Below are positions 1 to 4,601 of a stretch of 10,667 bases of DNA, one piece after another. Position numbers and translations under genes: made by a program. The DNA is from an uncultured Bacteroidales bacterium (GTDB lineage: Bacteria; Bacteroidota; Bacteroidia; Bacteroidales; Muribaculaceae), in assembly GCA_900554845.1 (NCBI GenBank), contig USIY01000059.1:1-10667 (forward strand), given 5' to 3'. Below the pieces are notes generated by a model. It made no database searches. It worked only from the letters and a program-made list of their open reading frames with translations, and was not told the DNA's origin. The number at the start of each line of letters is the position of its first letter. The stretch's first letter is position 1.

Positions 1-17
1 GAGTTCTTTCAAGGCTT

Positions 18-310
18 TTAAGAATCTTTTGAAAATAAATTTAAACAGTTTCTTAGTCTCCTGTCAAAACAATATAGATCAACAATAACAGAGAACTGGA
101 TGTCATCTTTATAGCCTCTGGATTGGCGTTGTCCTGAAATTGATATGTATATGCCCTGAGACGATAGTAGCTGATATTAGATAGATAACGCTCCGCAAGT
201 TGCTCGTCATCAATGTGCAATCTACGGTTTCGCAATTTTTCCGCCTGCTGATGCAAGGTGAGTGGGCGTTTTGTGTAATCCGTATAAACTCGAAGACCTC
301 CCCGGGTGCG
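18..310 (-). pseudogene. Abi_2 family abortive-infection protein remnant, frameshifted and 5'-truncated
   Basis: Read on the minus strand, this stretch encodes RVYTDYTKRPLTLHQQAEKL, then RYLSNISYYRLRAY and FQDN. This is the characteristic N-terminal block of Abi_2 (AbiD/AbiF-like) phage-exclusion proteins: a short Y-x-K-x-P-L segment, a helix, then YLxxISYYRLxAY. The frame then runs into unrelated residues and stops at 53-55. One frame over, from about position 115 leftward, the family sequence resumes as DDIQFSVIVDLYCFDRRLRN, matching the usual 'LYxFDRxLR' block, and then stops at 18-20. A single frameshift near 105-118 therefore breaks the gene. At the other end the frame is closed by a TAG at 311-313 with no ATG between it and the conserved block, so the normal start is also missing. 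The intact protein would be around 300 residues, so most of the C-terminus is absent or beyond the window. Family assignment is confident; the gene is almost certainly inactive. Confidence 0.82.
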
Positions 311-553
311 CTAATCTTACGGGAAGCGTGGGAGGTCATATTACGTTCAAAATTAGCACTTTATTTTGGAATTAATTTCGTGGTTGTGACCGCTGACGTG
401 CATCATATGGAGGACGGAGAAAGTTGTGAGTTTGGTCGGCACTTAGTAAAAGAGTGGCAGTTCCTCCCCGGGGAGATCATTGCTCACCGGATTCGATAAC
501 AGGGTATTTTCTTTTTTCATCATTTACGGGAACTATTTTGATAAAATTGCAAC

Positions 554-561
554 TAACTTTG
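554..561 (+). promoter_or_regulatory. Candidate Bacteroidota -7 box (TAACTTTG)
   Basis: TAACTTTG fits the Bacteroidota primary-sigma -7 consensus TAnnTTTG exactly. No good -33 element lies 19-21 bp upstream; the nearest TTTG (537-540) is only 13 bp away. The box is therefore half a consensus promoter, or one assisted by an activator. It lies about 240 bp upstream of the sigma factor gene, which would leave a long leader. The box is flanked by GCAACT (549-554) and AAGTTG, words that recur just before the sigma gene. Confidence 0.4.
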
Positions 562-599
562 TAAAGAAGTTGTATCTACTTATTTACGAAAGTTAAAAA

Positions 600-626
600 A
601 TGAAGTGCTGTGCTTTCTTCTATTAA
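600..626 (+). other. Possible leader peptide ORF (MKCCAFFY)
   Basis: An ATG at 600, about 38 bases after the TAACTTTG box and preceded by an A-rich stretch, opens an eight-codon frame ending in TAA. It is followed by a run of inverted repeats and then the sigma factor gene. The order promoter-like box, tiny ORF, structured RNA, regulator gene resembles attenuation leaders, but a frame this short can arise by chance and no conservation can be checked here. Confidence 0.2.
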
Positions 627-670
627 CATTTGCGGATCTTTTGCGCCCCTTTCGCCACTCTCATCGGCAC

Positions 671-744
671 CGACCGAGAGGTCGCTGTCTCTTAGATTGA
701 CGAAATTGACTGCAAACCTTTAGCTCAGCGACCACAGGGAGCTA
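671..744 (+). other. Overlapping inverted repeats in the sigma operon leader
   Basis: Three pairings are visible. CGACC (671-675) pairs with GGTCG (680-684) around a GAGA tetraloop of GNRA type. GGTCGCTG (680-687) pairs perfectly with CAGCGACC (726-733). TAGCTC (721-726) pairs with GAGCTA (739-744). The first and second cannot form together because both use 680-684. The second and third compete for position 726 and the adjoining loop. Mutually exclusive helices are what an attenuator or other switching leader would show. No U-tract terminator follows, so control of translation or RNA stability would be likelier than termination. Confidence 0.3.
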
Positions 745-771
745 AACATCCTGCAACTGTTAATAAAAAAT

Positions 772-786
772 AAGTTGAAACAACTT
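772..786 (+). promoter_or_regulatory. Perfect inverted repeat just upstream of the sigma factor gene
   Basis: AAGTTG-AAA-CAACTT is a perfect 6-bp inverted repeat around three bases, ending 16 bp before the ATG at 803. GCAACT (754-759) lies upstream, so the CAACT/AGTTG word occurs three times in 33 bp; the same words flank the TAACTTTG box at 549-573. It could be an operator, or part of a promoter recognised by the encoded sigma factor for autoregulation. This is inference from position and symmetry only. Confidence 0.3.
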
Positions 787-802
787 CAAAGAGAAACAGA
801 TA

Positions 803-1300
803 ATGAATAATTCTGACTATAATAAATCCTTCACGGCGATGGTCGGACGACATGAAAAGATAATTTTCAGTGTCTGTTTCTTCTACGCCACGAGCGAAGT
901 GCCGTTTGAAGACCTACGGCAGGAGGTCTTGATTTCGCTGTTCAAAGGGTATCGTAATTTCCGGCAGGAGAGTTCTGAAGCGACATGGGTGTATAAGGTG
1001 TGTATCAACACTTGTCTGTTTTTCTTAAGGAAGTTTACTCCAAAAGTCAAAACGGTTTCATTCGATGAAATTCCTTCTTTTCATTTTCAAGACGAGCATG
1101 ATAATGCATTGAAGGAAAAGTTAGAATGGCTTTACGCTATAATTGCACAATTCAATCCTATGGAAAAAGCCCTGATATTAATGTGGCTTGATGAGTTGAG
1201 TTATGAAGAAATTGCCATGAATATGGGCATACCGAGGAATACGGTAGCATCACGTCTGTACCGCATTAAGGAAAAAATATCATCAAGGAAGGAGGTTTAA
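803..1300 (+). CDS. ECF-type RNA polymerase sigma factor
   Basis: A 165-residue sigma-70 family protein with only regions 2 and 4, the ECF architecture and typical length. Region 2 spans about residues 10-78, with the core-binding/-10 recognition segment FEDLRQEVLISLFKGYRNFR (35-54) and WVYKVCINTCLFFLRK after it. Region 4 spans about 103-160, with the helix-turn-helix LSYEEIAMNMGIPRNTVASRL (132-152) for -35 recognition. It would direct core RNA polymerase to a small regulon. The ATG at 803 follows an A/G-rich stretch and gives a normal N-terminus. The gene immediately downstream encodes a membrane protein in the usual anti-sigma position, with a 2-bp gap, so the two are likely cotranscribed and stoichiometrically expressed. 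The target promoters cannot be read from the sequence; an inverted repeat just upstream may mark autoregulation. No truncation or missing motif is seen. Confidence 0.93.
   Translation: MNNSDYNKSFTAMVGRHEKIIFSVCFFYATSEVPFEDLRQEVLISLFKGYRNFRQESSEATWVYKVCINTCLFFLRKFTPKVKTVSFDEIPSFHFQDEHDNALKEKLEWLYAIIAQFNPMEKALILMWLDELSYEEIAMNMGIPRNTVASRLYRIKEKISSRKEV
1291..1295 (+). promoter_or_regulatory. Strong Shine-Dalgarno (GGAGG) inside the end of the sigma gene
   Basis: AAGGAGG, with GGAGG at 1291-1295, lies 7 bp before the ATG at 1303 and within the last codons of the sigma factor gene. Bacteroidota genes usually lack strong Shine-Dalgarno sequences, so this site is notable. It argues for efficient translation of the membrane protein right after the sigma factor. 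Confidence 0.6.
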
Positions 1301-1302
1301 TT

Positions 1303-1857
1303 ATGGAACTTGAAGATTTGAAAACAACATGGAAGTCTGTTAAACCTCATATTGACTCGCAAATCAGCGAGGATGAGGCTAACGGCTTATTTACAAAAAG
1401 AAATGACATAAAATCAAGACTTTTGACAAGAGCTCGATTGGATGGAATTTTTTCAATAATTTGTCTCATCCTCATGGCTTTTTCTCCCTTCTGGTCGCCC
1501 ATGAAATTTCCGTATTGGTGGCTTACCGTTTTTTGCTTGACCATTTTCATAGTCATTATTTATGGAATCCGGATATACTGTTCCCTTAAGGCCGTCAATC
1601 TATGGGATGATACAAACAAGGATATTCTTATGACTGTCATATCGGTAAAAAAAATGTACCGCAATATTGAACTTGCGACTGCGGCAGTAATAATTCCGTT
1701 GATGATATGGCTCTCCCTCACTCCAATGTTCATTAACACCTGGAGAATGATTTTTGTCTGGGGACTTACAGTGTTGGGATTCGGGCTTGAATACCTGTGG
1801 TATCGGAGTAACGTTAAACAACTCACCAACCTTGTGAATTGGGAGAAAGAACCATGA
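1303..1857 (+). CDS. Four-helix membrane protein, putative anti-sigma factor
   Basis: A 184-residue protein not assigned to a named family. A cytosolic-looking N-terminus (residues 1-45, MELEDLKTTWKSVKPHID...) is followed by four hydrophobic helices at about 46-63, 70-92, 122-141 and 147-167, and a short charged tail. The opening pattern 'M-E-L-x-x-L-K-x-x-W' and the place directly after an ECF sigma gene are common among Bacteroidota ECF-linked membrane proteins. No zinc-binding HxxxCxxC anti-sigma motif is present. By position it probably binds the sigma factor through its N-terminal arm and holds it at the inner membrane; this is inference. Its start has an unusually strong ribosome-binding site, and its stop overlaps the next start as ATGA, so all three genes appear translationally linked. 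A membrane protein of unrelated function carried in the same operon is the main alternative. Confidence 0.8.
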   Translation: MELEDLKTTWKSVKPHIDSQISEDEANGLFTKRNDIKSRLLTRARLDGIFSIICLILMAFSPFWSPMKFPYWWLTVFCLTIFIVIIYGIRIYCSLKAVNLWDDTNKDILMTVISVKKMYRNIELATAAVIIPLMIWLSLTPMFINTWRMIFVWGLTVLGFGLEYLWYRSNVKQLTNLVNWEKEP

Positions 1858-2543
1858 AATTCATTCTTTCGCGTACGGATGACTCACGAATACATTCTAA
1901 GAAATGGGTCGTGGGATATGGTTTGTTGCTCTGGCTGATTAGTCGGATTGTCGCGATGCTCCTGATTATCGGATGTGTCGCCATTTATACGACGTGTGGT
2001 ATCGACCCCGAGTCGCAGACAAGTTTCATAGGTAATCCGGAAACGGCAAAGAAGATTGGATCGTCTGTCTATGTGTTGTTGACTGTCAGCCTTGCCGCGC
2101 CATTACTGGAAGAATGCATATTCCGTCTTGGATTATCTTTCAGAAGATGGCAAGTGGCATTGGCGGCATCCTCCATACCAGCATATTTTCTTTGGCAACA
2201 TATATATTCCTTTTCCATCGCCTATGTTTCTATTTGTGTATTCGCAATAGCCGCATTATTTTCAGCAGTTTATTTCTTCACTACAGATTCTTTCTGGAAT
2301 TCACAAAAGAAAAAGTATTATAAACCATCAATTTATATTACAGCCATGGCATTCGGACTTCTCCATCTCATAGCTTTCTCAAATTATGATTATACCCTTA
2401 TCCCATATATGCTCTGCGTTATCAGCGTACCCTTTTTCGCTGGATGTGCAATAACATATTATCGGGTAAATCTTGGCTTTTGGTGGGGAGTTGGTCTTCA
2501 CGTATTCAACAATTTGCCGGGTGTCATTATGCTGAGTCTTTGA
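1854..2543 (+). CDS. CPBP family intramembrane glutamic protease
   Basis: A 229-residue multi-spanning membrane protein carrying the three diagnostic motifs of the CPBP/Abi protease family (type II CAAX-protease-like): EExxxR as EECIFR (residues 86-91), FxxxH as FGLLH (167-171), and HxxxN as HVFNN (216-220). These supply the catalytic glutamates and histidines, so the enzyme looks intact. Family members cleave prenylated or other membrane substrates, and some give bacteriocin self-immunity. I chose the ATG at 1854 because it forms an ATGA overlap with the preceding stop and follows GGGAGAAAG (1841-1849); a TTG at 1839 would add five residues but lacks that support. As the last gene of an ECF sigma/membrane-protein operon it may process the membrane protein or a signal upstream of it, but no substrate can be read from sequence. 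Immunity or stress protection is the alternative. Confidence 0.92.
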   Translation: MKFILSRTDDSRIHSKKWVVGYGLLLWLISRIVAMLLIIGCVAIYTTCGIDPESQTSFIGNPETAKKIGSSVYVLLTVSLAAPLLEECIFRLGLSFRRWQVALAASSIPAYFLWQHIYSFSIAYVSICVFAIAALFSAVYFFTTDSFWNSQKKKYYKPSIYITAMAFGLLHLIAFSNYDYTLIPYMLCVISVPFFAGCAITYYRVNLGFWWGVGLHVFNNLPGVIMLSL

Positions 2544-2561
2544 CAAGAATCGACTATAACA

Positions 2562-2586
2562 GTAATCAAACATAAAAATTGATTAC
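2562..2586 (+). terminator. Stem-loop after the sigma/CPBP operon, possible weak terminator
   Basis: GTAATCAA (2562-2569) pairs perfectly with TTGATTAC (2579-2586) around a 9-base A-rich loop, 18 bp after the CPBP stop codon. The stem is AT-rich and no clear U-tract follows, so termination would be weak. The fold-back element 50 bp further on could reinforce it. Confidence 0.35.
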
Positions 2587-2634
2587 CTAAGCAAAAAATT
2601 CGCTGGATCACCACGCTCAACCATTAAAATCTCA

Positions 2635-2817
2635 TAAGTAGCTAATAAAAATTAATGATTACATGTAGCTGATGGAACTTAACATGAAAACTCGTTCTTT
2701 TTTGTTGTTTTCTTCCTGTCGCTCAGTCACTATGTGGCAATGGCTCCTTCACTCCAGAAAGAAAACACCTAAAAAATAACTTCGTTTTCATGTTCATTAA
2801 TTTCTATTAGCTACTTA
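2635..2817. mobile_element. MITE-like fold-back element A (183 bp)
   Basis: The ends are inverted repeats: AAGTAGCTAATAAAAATT... at 2636-2656 matches the reverse complement of 2796-2816 at 20 of 21 positions, plus one flanking T/A pair. Similarity continues inward. After a roughly 23-bp extra segment in the left arm, ACATGAAAAC (2682-2691) matches the other arm (2784-2793), and TTGTTTTCTTCCTG (2704-2717) matches it at about 2755-2768. Nearly the whole element folds into one long hairpin with a loop of about 35 bases around 2720-2752. There is no transposase ORF. Size, terminal repeats and fold-back structure fit a non-autonomous MITE mobilised in trans, or an IS-derived palindrome. No clear target-site duplication is visible. 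The left edge shares the word AATCTCATAAGTA with element B. Confidence 0.7.
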
Positions 2818-2833
2818 ATAATTCGTAACTTTG
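2801..2833 (+). promoter_or_regulatory. Candidate Bacteroidota promoter of the zinc-ribbon flavoprotein gene
   Basis: TAACTTTG (2826-2833) matches the TAnnTTTG -7 consensus, and TTTC (2801-2804) lies 21 bp upstream as a one-mismatch -33 element. Transcription would start near 2840, leaving a leader of about 100 bases before the ATG at 2941. The -33 part lies inside the right arm of fold-back element A, whereas the -7 box is outside it. The promoter may therefore be a hybrid created by the insertion. Confidence 0.5.
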
Positions 2834-2940
2834 CGGTCGGGTGGGCTTAGAGTGTCGCACATTTGTACTACTCTTAAAAACGGTTTAAAACTCAACACAC
2901 TCTTAATCCTGCCCATGACAATAATAAGAGAAAGTAAACA

Positions 2941-3621
2941 ATGGAAATGAAATTCTGTCAAAGCTGCGGAATGCCGCTTACAAACGAAATCCTCGGTACA
3001 AATGCCGATGGCACGCCCAATGAAGATTACTGCATCTACTGCTACAAGGATGGCAAGTTCACGCAGGATATGACGATGGAGCAGATGATTGACCACTGCG
3101 CACAGTTCACGGAGGAAATAAACAAGAACTCCGGCCAAAATCTCACAGTCGAACAGATGAAGGAGCAGATGCGTCAGTTCTTCCCGCATCTCAAACGCTG
3201 GAAACTGTATCAAGACTCTGTCCTGTTACGCAAAGCCGAGGCCCTCCTTGCTGAATGTTCTACTGTAACCATAGCTTCTGTAAACAGCGATGGTTTTCCG
3301 CGTCCCGTTCCTATGGCAAAAGGCGAGACGCAAGGCTGCGGCACAGTATGGATGGCGACCGGCGCCGATTCTGAGAAAGTTGCCGATTTCAAGCGTAATC
3401 CCAAAGCAGGGTTATGCTACGACAAAGACGGTTCAAGTGTCTGCCTGCGTGGCACTGTGGAAATTATCGACGATGACGATGTCCGCAAGGAGAAATGGCA
3501 GGACTGGTATATAAATCACTTCCCCGGCGGACCTGCCGATCCAAACTATGTGCTGCTTCATTTCATCGGGACGGAAGCCACTGTCTGGATTGACCATGAA
3601 TTTGCCCATATATCATTATAA
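2941..3621 (+). CDS. Zinc-ribbon / pyridoxamine 5'-phosphate oxidase-like flavoprotein
   Basis: A 226-residue two-domain cytoplasmic protein. Residues 1-83 form a small zinc-ribbon domain: C6-x2-C9 followed by GMPL, then C31-x2-C34 followed by YKDGKFT, which should bind one zinc. Residues about 95-220 form a split-barrel flavin-binding domain of the PNPOx-like superfamily, including TVTIASVNSDGFPRPVPM (108-125), the nearby WMATGADSEKVADFKRNPKA and a closing FIGTEATVWID strand. Such proteins (general-stress-protein-26-like) bind FMN, F420 or heme and act in redox or stress reactions; the substrate is unknown and true PNP oxidase activity is not implied. The ATG at 2941 is the first in frame; a second at 2947 is possible. 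The gene stands alone, bracketed by two fold-back elements, with the stop codon 5 bp before the second. Confidence 0.88.
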   Translation: MEMKFCQSCGMPLTNEILGTNADGTPNEDYCIYCYKDGKFTQDMTMEQMIDHCAQFTEEINKNSGQNLTVEQMKEQMRQFFPHLKRWKLYQDSVLLRKAEALLAECSTVTIASVNSDGFPRPVPMAKGETQGCGTVWMATGADSEKVADFKRNPKAGLCYDKDGSSVCLRGTVEIIDDDDVRKEKWQDWYINHFPGGPADPNYVLLHFIGTEATVWIDHEFAHISL

Positions 3622-3626
3622 TCTCA

Positions 3627-3812
3627 TAAGTAAGTGTTGAAATTTAATTTATACTTTATGCGAGCTTATTTTGGAGGCGGTTCCGGTGCAGAGCGAAAGA
3701 TAATATAGGCATATTCGACTGAACAACAAGCCGAAACCGGCCAAAAAGAAGCCGCAGAAAGTATAAAAGACTTTTCTTCATTTCCTATCGGTTAAATTTC
3801 AACACTTACTTA
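3627..3812. mobile_element. MITE-like fold-back element B (186 bp)
   Basis: The terminal inverted repeats are perfect over 21 bp (3627-3647 against 3792-3812), beginning TAAGTAAGTGTTGAAATTTA. Inward, the right arm carries about 25 extra bases, then the arms pair again: TTATACTTTATGCGAGCTTA near 3648-3668 against TTATACTTTCTGCGGCTTC read from the other strand near 3748-3767, followed by GG(C)CGGTT(C/T)CGG. The whole element thus folds into a long hairpin. It contains no ORF. It begins 5 bp after the flavoprotein stop codon and ends 2 bp before the stop codon of the convergent barrel gene, so it makes up nearly all of their intergenic space and could act as a two-way transcription stop. It shares AATCTCATAAGTA at its left boundary (3620-3632) with element A, but otherwise the ends differ. 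Confidence 0.72.
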
Positions 3813-3814
3813 GA

Positions 3815-4480
3815 TCACCATTCAAAGCCGATGTGGGCGCCGAGGCCGTTCTGGACTATGCTGGACTGATAGCCGCTCCAATAATCGGATGTCAGCAGAC
3901 GGTAATGCACGCCGATGTTGAAAGCTTGCTTATAATTATTTGAATTGACCGGAATCCTTACGCCAATGGCCGGCTGGAAGAAGAAGTAACTGGTGTTGGT
4001 CAAGTAACCGTTGCGAATTTTTACGGATTTGTTGTTGGCCAGGAAAGAGGCACCCACTTTCAGGTCGATAAAGAACGAAGCCGCATTCCTGGGCCCGATA
4101 TTGAACCGGAAATCCGTGAATACAGGAATCATCACGGCCCGGGACACATAAGTGTCGTCGTAACGGTCCATATTGGACGACGACCAGCCGTTACCCCAGT
4201 TATCGCTCACATACGACCACATGAGATCCACACCGATGCCGGCTCCCATAAAGAACCAGCTGTTTACCTGGTAGCCTTGCGAAGTTGACAATGTGGCGAA
4301 ATTAGACCTGTAACGTCCTACCCCCTGCGTATAATCGGCCTCCACAAAACCTTTGTATGAACTTGATCCAGATATGGCCGGCATCAAAACATTGGTTATG
4401 CCGTTGGCTATATCTGAATACTGCGCGTTGGCGGATATCGCCACACTCAGCATGACACTCAGCAATATACTCTTTTTCAT
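3815..4480 (-). CDS. Small outer-membrane beta-barrel protein
   Basis: A 221-residue secreted protein. Residues 1-19 (MKKSILLSVMLSVAISANA) are a classic Sec signal peptide with a signal peptidase I site before Q20. The mature part is rich in alternating polar/aromatic strands (for example NSWFFMGAGIGVDLMWSYV, SRAVMIPVFTDFRFNIG, FFIDLKVGASF, FFFQPAIGVRIPV, FNIGVHYRLLTS) and ends in the strand GAHIGFEW with a terminal aromatic residue. These are features of eight-strand-type outer-membrane barrels common in Bacteroidales. Function is unknown: porin-like, structural or adhesive roles are all possible. The ATG at 4478-4480 is set by the signal peptide. It lies downstream of the regulator gene on the same strand but has its own promoter-like sequence in the 121-bp gap. 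The stop codon abuts fold-back element B; the C-terminal strand looks complete, so the insertion has probably not damaged the protein. Confidence 0.83.
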   Translation of the reverse strand: MKKSILLSVMLSVAISANAQYSDIANGITNVLMPAISGSSSYKGFVEADYTQGVGRYRSNFATLSTSQGYQVNSWFFMGAGIGVDLMWSYVSDNWGNGWSSSNMDRYDDTYVSRAVMIPVFTDFRFNIGPRNAASFFIDLKVGASFLANNKSVKIRNGYLTNTSYFFFQPAIGVRIPVNSNNYKQAFNIGVHYRLLTSDYWSGYQSSIVQNGLGAHIGFEW

Positions 4481-4508
4481 CGGTAATTCTTTTTATATAA
4501 GCAATATC

Positions 4509-4540
4509 CAAATTCGGATGCTACCTATATAACAAGCAAA
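4509..4540 (-). promoter_or_regulatory. Candidate promoter of the outer-membrane barrel gene
   Basis: On the minus strand, TTTG (4537-4540) and CGAATTTG (4509-4516) are separated by 20 bp. This matches the Bacteroidota spacing of TTTG-N19/21-TAnnTTTG, with the first two bases of the -7 box differing from consensus. Transcription would begin near 4502, giving a short leader to the ATG at 4480. Confidence 0.45.
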
Positions 4541-4601
4541 GAGAGCCAATTGTTACCGCTCAATTTCGCCGCAAGATCATGATTCCGGCCGCTTCATCTA
4601 T

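Larger units (their letters stand above)
314..802. other. Gene-poor stretch between the Abi_2 remnant and the sigma factor gene
   Basis: No recognisable complete gene lies here. Positions 270-499 stay open on the plus strand and end in ...FLPGEIIAHRIR, but the frame runs back antisense through the Abi_2 remnant and resembles no family I know. It could be the tail of a displaced gene or chance. Positions 540-802 hold regulatory-looking material listed separately: a TAACTTTG box, a possible 8-codon leader ORF, GC-rich inverted repeats and a palindrome just before the sigma factor start. The word CCTCCCCGGG occurs twice (297-306 and 463-472) in direct orientation, possibly marking a small insertion or rearrangement beside the broken gene. 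Confidence 0.5.

Noticed and set aside
200..499. 99-codon open frame on the plus strand
   Set aside because: Its first part is antisense to the Abi_2 remnant. The remaining 70 codons look unlike any family I know and have no start of their own. Not called as a gene, only noted in the gene-poor stretch.
1839..1853. TTG start for the CPBP gene five codons upstream
   Set aside because: The ATG at 1854 forms the typical ATGA stop/start overlap and has a purine-rich site at the right distance; the TTG lies deep within the previous gene without such support.
2587..2634. Possible gene remnant between the stem-loop and element A
   Set aside because: About 48 bases with no recognisable translated similarity in any frame; too short to support a call.
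2815..3213. 132-codon open frame on the minus strand
   Set aside because: It overlaps the zinc-ribbon flavoprotein gene antisense. The flavoprotein has clear domain motifs, so the antisense frame is a shadow.
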